DNA from: Paenibacillus sp. EZ-K15
Lineage (GTDB): Bacteria > Bacillota > Bacilli > Paenibacillales > Paenibacillaceae
Assembly: GCF_002573715.1 (NCBI RefSeq)
Contig: NZ_PDHM01000005.1
Location: 242,284 to 306,283 of the forward strand
DNA: 64,000 bases
Direction of reading: 5' to 3'
A model generated the notes under the pieces. That model saw only the letters and a list, made by a program, of their open reading frames with translations. It ran no database searches and had not been told where the DNA came from. This document shows, piece by piece, positions 8,934 through 18,292 of this stretch; positions within the stretch are counted from its first letter, which is position 1, and each line of letters opens with the position of its first letter. Made by a program: the position numbers and the translations under genes.

Positions 8934-8971
8934 TCGGCATAACCGCCGAAGGCAGGAAAGGATGAGTGGAT

Positions 8972-9820
8972 ATGGCAGTACTCCCCTTACAAAAGCAAAG
9001 CAGAAACAATCGCAGCGTACTCCCGGGTTTTGGAATCGGCATGGGACTGACCGTCCTTTATATGAGCTTGGTTGTGCTTGTGCCGCTGTCGGCGCTGCTT
9101 CTCAATCAAACCGGACTAACCTGGGAGAAGTTCTGGTCGGTTGCAACCGATCCGAGGGTGCTGGCCTCCTACCGGGTTAGTCTGACGACAGCGGCGCTGG
9201 CCGCATTCGCGGATACGATACTGGGGCTGCTGCTGGCTTGGGTGCTGGTGCGGTATGATTTCCCCGGCAAAAAATTGTGGGATGCCCTTATCGATTTGCC
9301 CTTCGCCCTGCCAACGGCAGTAGCAGGGGTGGCTTTAACCGCGATCTATTCCGCTAACGGCTGGATCGGATCGCTGCTGGAGCCGCTGGGGATCAAGGCG
9401 GCATTCTCTCCCTTAGGCATCACGCTGGCCCTTATGTTCATCGGCATACCGTTCGTTGTGCGGACGGTACAGCCGGTGCTGGAGGACGCGGAGCGGGATA
9501 CGGAAGAGGCGGCTGCAACGCTCGGGGCAGGCCGATGGCGCACGTTTTGCACCATCATTCTGCCGACCTTGATTCCGCCGCTGCTGACCGGATTTGCGCT
9601 CGCTTTTGCCAGGGGCATCGGTGAATATGGCTCCGTGGTTTTCATATCGGGGAATATGCCGATGAAGACGGAGATTGCGCCGCTGTTAATCATGACGAAG
9701 CTGGAGCAGTTTGATTATGCCGGCGCGACGGCGGTTGCCTTGATCTTGCTGCTCATCTCTTTCGCACTGCTGCTCGGCATCAATATACTACAACATTGGA
9801 CGCGGAAAACCGCCCGTTAA
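8972..9820 (+). CDS. cysT: Sulfate ABC transporter permease CysT
   Basis: 282 residues with about six membrane helices. It carries the ABC permease EAA loop in the form [27 protein letters not shown] (about residues 178-204), the site where the ATPase docks. The motifs [20 protein letters not shown] and [26 protein letters not shown] are typical of CysT/CysU. It pairs with CysW to form the channel. ATG 8972 has AAAGGA 9 bases upstream. It is the second gene of the operon, 38 bases after the binding protein. Confidence 0.9.
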   Translation: MAVLPLQKQSRNNRSVLPGFGIGMGLTVLYMSLVVLVPLSALLLNQTGLTWEKFWSVATDPRVLASYRVSLTTAALAAFADTILGLLLAWVLVRYDFPGKKLWDALIDLPFALPTAVAGVALTAIYSANGWIGSLLEPLGIKAAFSPLGITLALMFIGIPFVVRTVQPVLEDAERDTEEAAATLGAGRWRTFCTIILPTLIPPLLTGFALAFARGIGEYGSVVFISGNMPMKTEIAPLLIMTKLEQFDYAGATAVALILLLISFALLLGINILQHWTRKTAR

Positions 9821-9833
9821 GGAGGGGATACTA

Positions 9834-10697
9834 ATGGCTGGAACTGTACCTGCCGTTCCTGCAGCGAAACGAAACACGCCGTCCTCTCCGGCGGCAGCGG
9901 AGAAGCCGTGGGTGAAATGGACATTCATAAGCTTGGCTGGGCTTGTGCTGCTGTGGCTTATTGTGCTGCCTCTGATTACGGTGATGTCCGAGGCGCTTAA
10001 GAAGGGCTGGGAGGTCTATGTAGCGGCCTTATCCGATCCTGATGCTCTATCTGCGCTTCAGCTGACTTTACTGGTGGCGGCTATTGCGGTACCGCTGAAT
10101 TCGATATTCGGCGTTATTGCAGCATGGACCATAACGAAGTTTCGTTTTAAAGGCAAAAATCTGTTGATTACGCTGCTGGATCTGCCGTTTGCGGTATCGC
10201 CGGTGATCGGGGGGTTAATCTTCGTGCTGATCTTCGGTCGGCAGGGATGGTTTGGCCCTTGGCTTGAAAGCCATGATATCAAGATTATTTTTGCCGTGCC
10301 CGGCATTGTTCTGGCTACATTATTTGTCACGTTTCCCTTTGTGGCAAAGGAACTGATCCCGCTGATGGAAGACCAAGGGACGAAGGAAGAGGAGGCGGCA
10401 GTAACGCTGGGCGCCAAGGGCTGGCAAATATTCTGGAGGGTCACCCTGCCCAATATCAAGTGGGGGCTATTGTACGGCATCATACTGTGTAACGCCAGAG
10501 CCATGGGCGAGTTTGGGGCCGTGTCCGTTGTATCCGGCCATATCCGCGGCGAGACCAATACGCTGCCCCTTCATGTCGAAATTTTGTACAATGAGTATCA
10601 GTTTTCGGCATCGTTCGCGGTGGCCTCATTATTGCTGTTATTAGCCGTCGTAACCCTGCTGCTGAAAAATTGGTTTACGCGAAAAAATGCCCATTGA
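9834..10697 (+). CDS. cysW: Sulfate ABC transporter permease CysW
   Basis: 287 residues with six predicted membrane helices. The EAA loop reads [28 protein letters not shown]. Family signatures are [20 protein letters not shown] and [35 protein letters not shown], the last characteristic of CysW. AAGGAGGGG lies upstream of the ATG and only 13 bases separate it from cysT. The gene that would normally follow, the ATPase cysA, is absent here, so the transporter must borrow an ATPase encoded elsewhere. Confidence 0.9.
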   Translation: MAGTVPAVPAAKRNTPSSPAAAEKPWVKWTFISLAGLVLLWLIVLPLITVMSEALKKGWEVYVAALSDPDALSALQLTLLVAAIAVPLNSIFGVIAAWTITKFRFKGKNLLITLLDLPFAVSPVIGGLIFVLIFGRQGWFGPWLESHDIKIIFAVPGIVLATLFVTFPFVAKELIPLMEDQGTKEEEAAVTLGAKGWQIFWRVTLPNIKWGLLYGIILCNARAMGEFGAVSVVSGHIRGETNTLPLHVEILYNEYQFSASFAVASLLLLLAVVTLLLKNWFTRKNAH

Positions 10698-10721
10698 CAG
10701 TCGTTTCCAACCCATGCTAAT
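10692..10721 (+). promoter_or_regulatory. Possible internal promoter before yezD
   Basis: TTGACA at 10692-10697 overlaps the cysW stop and is followed after 18 bases by TAATGT. It could give the YezD gene its own transcript. The -10 match is imperfect. Confidence 0.3.
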
Positions 10722-10842
10722 GTTAATTCATACTATGTAGGTTGGAAAAGAATGAATAATGGAAACGTGCAGGTAGAATGTCACTTCGATTTGTGGGGAT
10801 GAGTAAATATATTTGGGCTTTGCCCGGTGAGGAGGCGTATCC

Positions 10843-11064
10843 ATGGCTAAACCTTTAAAAGTGGATGAAATGTGGCTCGAACGCATAGCCAGCCTGCTGA
10901 ACGACATGGAATTCGGTTCGCTGCAAATTGTAGTGCATGAGGGTCAAATCGTTCAGATGGAACGAACGGAGCGCAAGCGTTTTGAGAATACGCCCTCCGG
11001 AGCGGTCAAGACGTCAGGACCGTCCCGGGCATCCGGCCAACAGCGAAGAACGAATGCAAGATGA
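10843..11064 (+). CDS. yezD: YezD/DUF2292 family small protein
   Basis: 73 residues. The core WLERIASLLNDMEFGSLQIVVHEGQIVQMERTERKRF is the DUF2292 (YezD) signature. The C-terminal 25 residues are polar and probably disordered. Members are often found beside sulfur assimilation genes, as here after a sulfate permease, so a role in sulfur metabolism is likely but undefined. GGAGG lies 10 bases before the ATG. The 145-base gap after cysW suggests it may be transcribed separately. Confidence 0.8.
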   Translation: MAKPLKVDEMWLERIASLLNDMEFGSLQIVVHEGQIVQMERTERKRFENTPSGAVKTSGPSRASGQQRRTNAR

Positions 11065-11246
11065 TCCCAAAGGGTTATCGAGTACCGAGAGAAGAATTTC
11101 CTTAGATGCCATAAGTACGCCTTACCCAGTAGACTTTGGAGAAACACCCTGGAGTGTTAACCGATGTAGACTATAGGAGTGCGTTTTGGTAATCATGCGG
11201 GAGTTCTTTTTTTTGTATGAACATAGGGATTCAGGATTGCGGAGAT

Positions 11247-11284
11247 ATAAAAACAGCCCGGCCGTTGAATTCGGCACGGGCTGT
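11247..11284 (-). terminator. Terminator of the 11313-12224 gene
   Basis: On the minus strand ACAGCCCG and CGGGCTGT arms flank an inner GCCG/CGGC stem and are followed by TTTTTATAT. It lies about 30 bases past the stop. Confidence 0.8.
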
Positions 11285-11312
11285 ATCTCGTAATATTCAT
11301 GTCGTTGCTATC

Positions 11313-12224
11313 TTATCTGGATCGCAGAGGGCTGTTAGTGATCTCCGGGTCGCTGGAACCTCCCGTCTCACTAAGAGGGTCATTCTCGCCCGTAGGATGA
11401 AGGAATTGTTCCATTAGCTCCGGGTGTCCGGCATAGGGCCGTTCACGGCGCTTGCGGGTGGCTGTAACCCGGAAACCCGCCAGATACAGCAAGCATTGGG
11501 TAGCCAAAACATAAGGCGAGGCCTCGCTCCAGATCAGATTAAACAGGGCTGAAGCTACAATCAGCAGATGCAGTACGGTATAGATCATACCATGCGTTCT
11601 TCTTCTGGAATCCATCAATAGTCGGTAAAAAGAGATCGTGGCAATTATGTTGGAGAGCCATAGACACCATACCTCGGGGTTTGTCCAGGCAGAGGATTGC
11701 CTTAGTTCCTGGACGAGAATCGTCGTCCATAGGATCGCGGCACCCAGTGAAAGGGCAGGTACGGCAGGTTTCAGGAGCAGCCACAACCCCATACCCCAAC
11801 CGGGTTTCTCGAGCCGCCCAACCAGTTCGTCGCGCTCCTTCATAAGTCTGTTGATCTCGCGGTCCAGCAGCTTGTGAAGCGTTGTTAGTCTGGATTCATC
11901 ACGATCACTAAGAAAGGTATCAATCTGTTCGTGGAGCTCCCGCGTCAACAGGTCAGCGGATTTGCATTCCTGCAGAAGCCGGATCAACAGATCTTCGGGG
12001 ATAGCCGTTCGGGTCGGTCGATTGATGAGGGTTCCCAGAGGCCCAGCCAGTCTGGTGTAAATCGTTAAAGACTGACGAATGCGAGCGAGTGAATCCTTGC
12101 GTGCACCCAATAGCCGGGATGCACTGTATATGTACAGGCCCGAAAATATTGCAGTGGCAAGAAGCACGGCCACGAGCGTGTCCAAGGAGCCAAAGATATC
12201 AACCATCCATTCCGTAAGGGACAA
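11313..12224 (-). CDS. Membrane protein of unknown function
   Basis: 303 residues from a TTG start with AAGGAGGGG just upstream. One membrane helix lies near residues 17-37 and about four more lie in residues 155-255. Between them is a roughly 100-residue cytoplasmic segment that is strongly charged and helical (LHKLLDREINRLMKERDELVGRLE), likely a coiled coil. The C-terminal 45 residues are polar. No enzymatic motif is visible and I do not recognise the family. The gene stands alone between divergent promoters. Confidence 0.6.
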   Translation of the reverse strand: MSLTEWMVDIFGSLDTLVAVLLATAIFSGLYIYSASRLLGARKDSLARIRQSLTIYTRLAGPLGTLINRPTRTAIPEDLLIRLLQECKSADLLTRELHEQIDTFLSDRDESRLTTLHKLLDREINRLMKERDELVGRLEKPGWGMGLWLLLKPAVPALSLGAAILWTTILVQELRQSSAWTNPEVWCLWLSNIIATISFYRLLMDSRRRTHGMIYTVLHLLIVASALFNLIWSEASPYVLATQCLLYLAGFRVTATRKRRERPYAGHPELMEQFLHPTGENDPLSETGGSSDPEITNSPLRSR

Positions 12225-12373
12225 GCGGACCCCTCCTTCAATATTCTACCTTTCACTATTGCATAACAAGGGAGGGATTTCAAGCCGATTCGGTAACAGG
12301 CAGCTATGGAGAGCATAGGGGGTTGCGTATAACGTTACGTCATATCCTATAGTCACCTTAGGAGGGGATTGAA

Positions 12374-13357
12374 GTGAAACGAAAAAAAGGATGGGTGATC
12401 TTGGGTAGCATTCTCATTGCGATACTAGCTATACTGACGGTAATAGGCTTTCTATTCAGAGATGACGGGTCGTTAAGCGGTTTTGTTACAGAGGATGGGC
12501 AGAAGGAATATGCGGTGGCTTATGATGAGGCGATGAATCACTTACCAGAACCGGTTGAATCGATTAAGGTTAATACCGATTTTGGCGTGGTGCAGCTCTA
12601 CAAGTTCCGGGAGAGCGATACACCGCATAAAACACCCTTGTTGCTGCTTCCCGGAAAAGGATCTGCTACACCCATGTGGGAGGCCAATCTGAGCGGCTTT
12701 TTAGAACACCGGCCTGTATATACCCTTGATTTGATAGGAGAGCCGGGTTTAAGTACAGAAACCAGACGGATTGAAACTGCTGCGGACCAAGCAGCATGGT
12801 TAGGGCAAGTGCTGGATCAGCTGCCGGAATCAGAGATCCACCTATTAGGGCTGTCGTTCGGCGGGTGGAGTGCGGCGAATGTGACGCTCAAGCATCCTGA
12901 GAAGATTCACTCGCTCATATTGCTGGACCCTGTCTATGTGTTTGGCCCCATTCCACTGAAAATGATACTGGTATCCATTCCGGCGTCTGTGCCCATGGTG
13001 CCCAAACCGATCCGGGAGAAAATGCTCAGCTATATATCCGGCGGGGCTGAAGTTGATGACAGCGACCCGACCGCCAAATTAATCGAAACCGGTATGCGGA
13101 CATTCAAGAGCAAGCTGCCCATGCCGGAAGCCATCCAGCCGGAACGATTAGCTGAGCTGACGATACCGGTGCTCGGTATTTTAGCTGGACAATCGACGAT
13201 GCACCATGCTGAAAAGTCGTATCAAACGGGGATGGATTCCCTGAAAGACCCTAATAGCGAGATGGTCGTATTTGAAGATGCCTCACATGCAATTAACGGG
13301 GAATACCCTAAAGAGTTACTGGAAACGATAGAAGCTTTTTTAGCAAAAATCGAGTAA
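12374..13357 (+). CDS. Membrane-anchored alpha/beta hydrolase
   Basis: 327 residues. An N-terminal anchor (GWVILGSILIAILAILTVIGFLF) is followed by an alpha/beta hydrolase fold. LLLLPGKGSATPMWEANL is the oxyanion-hole region, LLGLSFGGWSAAN carries the nucleophile in GLSFGG (about residue 162), and the catalytic His lies in DASHAINGEYP near the C-terminus. The likely acid is the Asp of LILLDPVYV or a later one. The substrate is unknown. The start is GTG, with AGGAGGGG upstream. The MerR gene follows after 21 bases, so the two are probably co-transcribed. Confidence 0.8.
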   Translation: MKRKKGWVILGSILIAILAILTVIGFLFRDDGSLSGFVTEDGQKEYAVAYDEAMNHLPEPVESIKVNTDFGVVQLYKFRESDTPHKTPLLLLPGKGSATPMWEANLSGFLEHRPVYTLDLIGEPGLSTETRRIETAADQAAWLGQVLDQLPESEIHLLGLSFGGWSAANVTLKHPEKIHSLILLDPVYVFGPIPLKMILVSIPASVPMVPKPIREKMLSYISGGAEVDDSDPTAKLIETGMRTFKSKLPMPEAIQPERLAELTIPVLGILAGQSTMHHAEKSYQTGMDSLKDPNSEMVVFEDASHAINGEYPKELLETIEAFLAKIE

Positions 13358-13378
13358 GGGACGGGAAGGGATGGGTTC

Positions 13379-14131
13379 ATGGAAAGGAAATATTCCGTAA
13401 AAGAAATCAGTCAATTGTCGGGAATAACTCCGCGAACCATTCAGTATTACGATAATGAAGGGATTCTTAAGGCGGAGCGAGATGAGCTGGGGCATAGAGT
13501 ATATTATGATAAACAGCTATATGTACTTGAACAGATTATGTTCTATAGGGCCATCGGATTCTCTTTAAGAAAGATCAAAGAACAATTGATCGTGGGCACC
13601 GAGGAGCAGGATATCGAGAACATTCTAGATTACCAGGCATCGGTCCTCTATTCACAGAAAGAGAGTATCCAGGCCAAGCTTGACGGATTGCATGTCGCAA
13701 AGGAAATGATGAAAGAAGGTTACAACGTACCCTGGGAGCTGTTAGCCCATCTCATGCGTTCGTTGAATGAGGTCGATATGTCGGCTTGGAAAGAATACGA
13801 ATTTTCGGAGGAAGACTGGCGGCTATTTCAAAAGGTATTTAACTCTGAGCAGGCGGCATTGGATTTTTACAATACGTTCAGAAAAATATCGCTGCAAGCT
13901 GCAGCTTATAAGGCTTCAAACGTTCCGATCGAGTCACGTTTAGCCAGGACCTTGGCCCAAGAATGGCATCGGATGGTTCAACGTGTGACACATGGCGATG
14001 AACAGATTCATGCTGCCTTCTTAGCAGTCGATAGAAATCGGGATCAATGGAACGCTGGAGAGCGTCAGCTTGTAATGGAAGCAGAACAATATTTGCAGGA
14101 CGTCTTGAAGCGCTATCCTGATCGTGAATGA
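13379..14131 (+). CDS. MerR-family transcriptional regulator
   Basis: 250 residues. The N-terminal 70 residues form the MerR winged helix: YSVKEISQLSGITPRTIQYYDNEGIL, then RVYYDKQLYVLEQIMFYRAIGFSLRKIKEQL. A dimerisation coiled coil follows (QASVLYSQKESIQAKLDGLH). The C-terminal 130 residues are helical and resemble TipAS-like effector domains, without a recognisable metal-binding cysteine cluster, so an organic ligand is more likely than a metal. It is paired with the upstream hydrolase gene, which may be its target. Confidence 0.85.
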   Translation: MERKYSVKEISQLSGITPRTIQYYDNEGILKAERDELGHRVYYDKQLYVLEQIMFYRAIGFSLRKIKEQLIVGTEEQDIENILDYQASVLYSQKESIQAKLDGLHVAKEMMKEGYNVPWELLAHLMRSLNEVDMSAWKEYEFSEEDWRLFQKVFNSEQAALDFYNTFRKISLQAAAYKASNVPIESRLARTLAQEWHRMVQRVTHGDEQIHAAFLAVDRNRDQWNAGERQLVMEAEQYLQDVLKRYPDRE

Positions 14132-14311
14132 GCTGCATTGCAGCTCGGGTTCTGCTTCCTATGCAGGAAGCTTAAATCGTATTCTACTGTTTACACGGCT
14201 AATCGGTTTTTTCTTGGCAAACAATTTTTCCTCAAGGCAACATAAGAGACCGAGCCGCATATAGTATATGAATAAGACGGTAGCATCGAAAGAGAGGGAG
14301 GGGCCGGGGTG

Positions 14312-14395
14312 ATGGAAGTGCAGGTAAAAAAAGCGCCGCTGCAACGTGCGAAATTGACGGTCGGTTATGTACTGCTTCTCATGTTGACGGTTTAA
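14312..14395 (+). CDS. Possible 27-residue peptide with hydrophobic C-terminus
   Basis: ATG GAA GTG CAG is preceded by GAGGGAGGGG and runs 28 codons to TAA. The product is basic at the start (VQVKKAPLQRAKLTV) and ends in a short hydrophobic stretch (GYVLLLMLTV). A strong terminator follows about 60 bases later, which supports a transcript on this strand. It could also be the truncated start of a former membrane protein gene. Confidence 0.3.
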   Translation: MEVQVKKAPLQRAKLTVGYVLLLMLTV

Positions 14396-14452
14396 GAGCG
14401 ATCAGGCCTTTACCCGGGTGGAGAGGATGAGTTCCTTCATCTAAAAATATAA

Positions 14453-14497
14453 AGATGGCGCCAGAGGAAACACCCTCTTGAAACGCCATCTTTTTTA
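14453..14497 (+). terminator. Bidirectional terminator
   Basis: AGATGGCG/CGCCATCT stem with an inner AGAGG/CCTCT stem, then TTTTTATT on the plus strand. The minus strand also has a T-rich tail and serves the secreted protein gene at 14523-15413. Confidence 0.75.
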
Positions 14498-14522
14498 TTC
14501 CTATTATGAAATAATCGCGATG

Positions 14523-15413
14523 TTATCGATCGGAGTCATGTAATGCCTTCCAGTACCTGTAGTCATGAATGGCGAATCCGGAGAACGAAGGGTGCTTCTC
14601 CGCTTTGATACATACTTTGGACAACTGCTCCTCCATATAGGACGTGCCTTCCTCAAAAAAGGTAATGTAAGCTCCCTCATTGCTCGATTTGGTCTCTACG
14701 GCAATCAGGGCTTCCTTGCCAAGTTCATCGGCTTCCTTAAGCTCGGCAGCAGCGACGCTGTAAATGTTATCTGCCTGATCACGATAGGCCATAATGACAA
14801 CCTGGTCGAACTGCTGGATCATCCAACGACTGATCGACATCGACTGATCCGGCAGCTGGTAGCCGTGCAGCCAGAATGTCATGTCGGAACCGATGGGTAG
14901 ATTCATTGTGTGCGCTTCATGGACCAGATAGCGGACGCTCGCTTGCCATTGCTTTACCAAGGAGGCTTGGTTTGTTTTCCACTCGGCCAGCACATGTGGC
15001 TCGATATCGACATGAATGCCGGTGAAGCGCTCATTCGGAGCAGCGGAAGCCTGATATTCAGCGGTCCATTGAATGAACGTCTCCAATCGATGACGCTCCG
15101 TTTCCAGCGCCCAGTTAGGCGCGCCGCCAAGGACATGAACCTCGACCCCCTGTTCACCTGCTTGGCGGATAAAGCTGCGATAATATTCGGGCCGAACATC
15201 GCGGTTCATCTGCAGATAGAGCACATTGACGCCTTGGCTGGCGGCAAAATTCAGAATGTCGTCAGCCGAATCTTGAATCTGCGGGGTATCCCAGAACCAG
15301 GTTGCCTTCTGGCGGGATTCGGCTGCAGCCGCATCAGGCTGAAGGGAGAAGCTGCTTAGCAGCAGACTGCTTGCGAGACAGAGGGCCAGCAAGTGGACGT
15401 ATTTTATTTTCAT
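14523..15413 (-). CDS. Secreted TIM-barrel-like protein (putative glycoside hydrolase fold)
   Basis: 296 residues with a signal peptide (MKIKYVHLLALCLASSLLLSSF, cleavage near residue 32). The mature part alternates strands and helices in a barrel-like order: ATWFWDT, GVNVLYLQMNRDV, GVEVHVLGG, FTGIHVDIEPHVLAEW, IGSDMTFWL, FDQVVIMAYRD, EALIAVETKS and SGFAIHDYRYWKAL. The Asp/Glu pair in HVDIEPH and the late HDYRYW resemble the active-site edge of glycoside-hydrolase-like barrels. The substrate is unknown. A good AAAGGAG site precedes the ATG. Confidence 0.6.
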   Translation of the reverse strand: MKIKYVHLLALCLASSLLLSSFSLQPDAAAAESRQKATWFWDTPQIQDSADDILNFAASQGVNVLYLQMNRDVRPEYYRSFIRQAGEQGVEVHVLGGAPNWALETERHRLETFIQWTAEYQASAAPNERFTGIHVDIEPHVLAEWKTNQASLVKQWQASVRYLVHEAHTMNLPIGSDMTFWLHGYQLPDQSMSISRWMIQQFDQVVIMAYRDQADNIYSVAAAELKEADELGKEALIAVETKSSNEGAYITFFEEGTSYMEEQLSKVCIKAEKHPSFSGFAIHDYRYWKALHDSDR

Positions 15414-15777
15414 TGTATGGATAATCTCCTTTACATTACGATTACATCATAGGAAACGACAAATTCCAGCAAACACACAACCTTAGTAATGCGAATTAAG
15501 TCATTATGCAAGATATATATATTCGTAAAAATGCATCTATGTATTCTATCGGTGAAAATAATATTGTGATACATAGGTCTAAAGGTCTATTGTTTTGAGG
15601 AAAAATGAATGAATGGAGTTTGAAGAGGTCTGTATGGGGATAAGTAAATAGGAGGTGCGACAGCCCGGAACGGCTATAGTCGGCACTAGGTGTTTATAAT
15701 ACTACTTAAGATTCAGTAAAGAGCCATTCATCACCAGGGGTGATATAGTATAATTTCTAAGCGAAGGAGCGATGAAC
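15414..15777. other. Intergenic region between divergent genes
   Basis: 364 AT-rich bases. A TATAAT at 15749-15754 is probably the -10 of the downstream plus-strand gene. Beside it is the inverted repeat ATCACC-AGG-GGTGAT (15730-15744), a possible operator. I see no open reading frame of substance. Confidence 0.4.
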
Positions 15778-16410
15778 ATGAAGGTAGCATTAATTGGAGC
15801 AAGCGGAACGATCGGGAGACGAATTACGGAGGAAGCGCTGCGCCGGGGGCACGAAGTCACGGCGGTATTGCGTAATCCGGATCGATTGGATTCAGAGCAT
15901 GAACGATTAAAGAAAGTCAAAGCGGATGTCATGGATCCTTCATCATTAGAAGAGGCGATTCAAGGGCATGATGCTGTCATTAGCGCTTTTGGTCCGAAGT
16001 TCGGCCAGGAAGAGGAACTCGTTGCAGCCGCACGCACGATTGTAGAGGGAACGAGACGCGGCGGCGTAACCCGTCTGTTGATCGTTGGCGGCGCTGGTAG
16101 CTTGATCGCCGACAGTGGCGTACCCCTTATGGATACCCCCGAATTTCCGGAGGAGATCAGGCCCCTTGCCCGCGCGCATGCGGATGCTTACGACCTGTAT
16201 AAGGAAAGCGATCTGGAATGGACGTATGTCAGTCCGGCGGCGATCATCGAGCCGGGGAAACGCACCGGACAGTTCCGAATCGGCATGGATCGACTGGTGA
16301 CCGATGAGAGTGGAAGCAGCCGAATTTCGGTTGAAGATTTCGCGGTAGCCGTGATCGATGAGCTGGATGATCCGCAGTTTATTCAGTCCCGGTTTACTGT
16401 TGCTTATTAA
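15778..16410 (+). CDS. NAD(P)-binding Rossmann-fold reductase (YwnB-like)
   Basis: 210 residues. The glycine-rich nucleotide loop is at the very N-terminus (ALIGASGTIGRRI). Further family features are GHEVTAVLRNPDRL, KADVMDPSSLEEAIQGHDAVISAFG, RLLIVGGAGSLI and LEWTYVSPAAIIEPG. This matches atypical SDR/NmrA-like NAD(P)H-binding proteins. ATG 15778 is preferred over ATG 15772 because the AAGGAG site is 8 bases away rather than 2. Single-gene unit; substrate unknown. Confidence 0.8.
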   Translation: MKVALIGASGTIGRRITEEALRRGHEVTAVLRNPDRLDSEHERLKKVKADVMDPSSLEEAIQGHDAVISAFGPKFGQEEELVAAARTIVEGTRRGGVTRLLIVGGAGSLIADSGVPLMDTPEFPEEIRPLARAHADAYDLYKESDLEWTYVSPAAIIEPGKRTGQFRIGMDRLVTDESGSSRISVEDFAVAVIDELDDPQFIQSRFTVAY

Positions 16411-16476
16411 TAGAGGGGTATCCTGAGTCGACAGAACGTTTGTGTAGGATATATCGAAGCAAAGGGGAGAGCTTGG

Positions 16477-18225
16477 ATGTATGTTGTAACGTCTGAACAG
16501 ATGAGGGCATTGGACAACCATACGATTCATCAAATCGGTATTCCGGCGATTGCGCTGATGGAGAATGCGGGCAAAGCGATTGCCGAGGAAGTTCTGAAGC
16601 TGTGCCTAGAGCGTGATAGAGTGAGCTGTTCCCTTTACACTGCAGGTGCTGTGACCGCAGGAAAGTCTCAGTCATTCATACGGGATGATGGGTGGCAAGA
16701 ACAGCGGCTCTCTTTACCGGAGCATTCGGAAGTGGCGGAGGCTCCTTCCGCCGGGAATGACCGTGCTCTGGCGATGAGCCGCCCGTCGCCTGTCATCGAC
16801 GGAGAGGCTCGATTGCCCACCGCGCTCGCGGCCCAGCAGCACTGGCTCATTCTGGTGGGCAAAGGCAATAACGGCGGCGACGGCGTGGTCGCCGCCCGGC
16901 ATTTGCGTGACGCCGGTATGCGCGTCACGCTGCTCTATGCCGCCGAGCCGTCTGCGCTTGCCGGCGAGGCGGCGGTGCAGCGGGATGCCGCGGTAGCGCT
17001 CGGCATCCCGGCTCTGGTCCACGGCCGTGAAGCCGTGGACTACGGCGCGTACACCGGCATCGTGGACGCGCTGCTCGGCACGGGCGCGACGGACGCGCCC
17101 CGCGGCGCTTACGCCGCGCTGATCCAGGCCGCGAATGACAGCGGCCTGCCGATTGTGTCCGCGGATATTCCGAGCGGACTGGACGCCGATACCGGCGCGA
17201 GGCACGAGCCGTGCATCTCGGCCGCGGTGACGGTATGCCTCGCCTTCTTGAAGCGCGGCCTGGTGCAGTACCCCGGCGCCGAGGCGGCTGGCCGCGTGGT
17301 GGTTCGCGCCATCGGCATTCCGGCATCGCTGTGCCGGGAGCAGGGCGTTAGCACGCATCTGCTCACCCCGCATGTCCTTCGGACCGAGCTGGATGCGGAC
17401 GTGTCCCGCCACCGCTCGCCGGACGGACACAAGGGCACCTACGGTCACGTCCTGACCGTAGGGGGCAGCCGCACGATGAGCGGCGCAGGCCTGCTCGCTT
17501 CCCGGGCAGCGCTTCGCGCGGGCTGCGGCTTGGTGACCTGGGCGCTCCCTGCAAGCCTGGTGCTGCCGCTGAGCGGAGCCGCACCCGAGGTGATGCTCGC
17601 ACCTGCCACAGGCGAAGAGAGTGGTGGCTACTGGAATGAGGCCTCTGCGGAACAGGTGCTGGAACTCGCCAAAACCCGTGATGTGCTGGCCGTAGGTCCG
17701 GGGCTTGGCCGCTTTGACGGAGATGCCAGGTGGCTCCGCCGTTTGTGGGAAGAATGGGAAGGGCCGTTAGTGGTGGATGCTGATGCGCTGAATATGCTGT
17801 CCGCAGCCGGTGATTTCGGCACCTGGAAGCCGCGCGATGCGGCAACCGTGCTGACCCCGCATCCGGGGGAGATGTCCCGGCTGTTGGGTATCCCCACCGC
17901 CGAGCTGCAGCGGGACCGGATCGGTGCCGCCGCAGGGTTCGCGACCGAGCACGGGGTTACCCTCGTGCTCAAGGGGGCGCATACCGTCGTGGCTTCGCCG
18001 GACGGACAAGCCTACATCAACCCAACCGGCACCTCCGGCATGGCGACCGGAGGCACCGGGGACGTGCTGACCGGCATCATTGCCAGCCTGCTGGCGCAAG
18101 GATATGCCGGTCCGTCTGCAGCCGCACTTGGCGTGTGGCTGCACGGCCGTGCCGGCGAGCGGGCCGCGCGGCACCGGGGACATCCCGCCTCGGTCATCGC
18201 CGGGGATGTCATTGAAGCACTTTGA
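16477..18225 (+). CDS. nnr: Bifunctional NAD(P)H-hydrate epimerase / ADP-dependent dehydratase
   Basis: 582 residues with two repair enzymes fused, as usual in bacteria. NnrE-like part: TSEQMRALDNHTIHQIGIPAIALMENAG, GKGNNGGDGVVAARHL and VDALLGTGATDAPRG. NnrD-like part (about residues 290-582): GHKGTYGHVLTVGGSRTMSGAG, PHPGEMSRLLG and GTSGMATGGTGDVLTGI with its catalytic Asp. Together they repair hydrated NAD(P)H. Two oddities: about 75 residues of Ser/Pro/Glu-rich sequence separate the first helix from the GKGNNGGDG strand, where the family normally has a short link, and the gene is much richer in GC than its neighbours. AAAGGGGAG precedes the ATG. Confidence 0.9.
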   Translation: MYVVTSEQMRALDNHTIHQIGIPAIALMENAGKAIAEEVLKLCLERDRVSCSLYTAGAVTAGKSQSFIRDDGWQEQRLSLPEHSEVAEAPSAGNDRALAMSRPSPVIDGEARLPTALAAQQHWLILVGKGNNGGDGVVAARHLRDAGMRVTLLYAAEPSALAGEAAVQRDAAVALGIPALVHGREAVDYGAYTGIVDALLGTGATDAPRGAYAALIQAANDSGLPIVSADIPSGLDADTGARHEPCISAAVTVCLAFLKRGLVQYPGAEAAGRVVVRAIGIPASLCREQGVSTHLLTPHVLRTELDADVSRHRSPDGHKGTYGHVLTVGGSRTMSGAGLLASRAALRAGCGLVTWALPASLVLPLSGAAPEVMLAPATGEESGGYWNEASAEQVLELAKTRDVLAVGPGLGRFDGDARWLRRLWEEWEGPLVVDADALNMLSAAGDFGTWKPRDAATVLTPHPGEMSRLLGIPTAELQRDRIGAAAGFATEHGVTLVLKGAHTVVASPDGQAYINPTGTSGMATGGTGDVLTGIIASLLAQGYAGPSAAALGVWLHGRAGERAARHRGHPASVIAGDVIEAL

Positions 18226-18240
18226 AGCGAAGAGCAAGGG

Positions 18241-18265
18241 AAGGGCCCTCGGAGGGCCCTTTTTG
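18241..18265 (+). terminator. Terminator after nnr
   Basis: AAGGGCCC-TCGGA-GGGCCCTT followed by TTTT: a compact 8-bp stem, 15 bases past the stop. It can also serve the convergent gene at 18293-18748. Confidence 0.85.
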
Positions 18266-18292
18266 CATGGAAGGCAGCTATAGGCACTTGAA

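Noticed and set aside
16714..17448. Several long antisense frames within nnr
   Set aside because: High GC removes stop codons in all frames; composition is Arg/Pro/His-rich with no motif.
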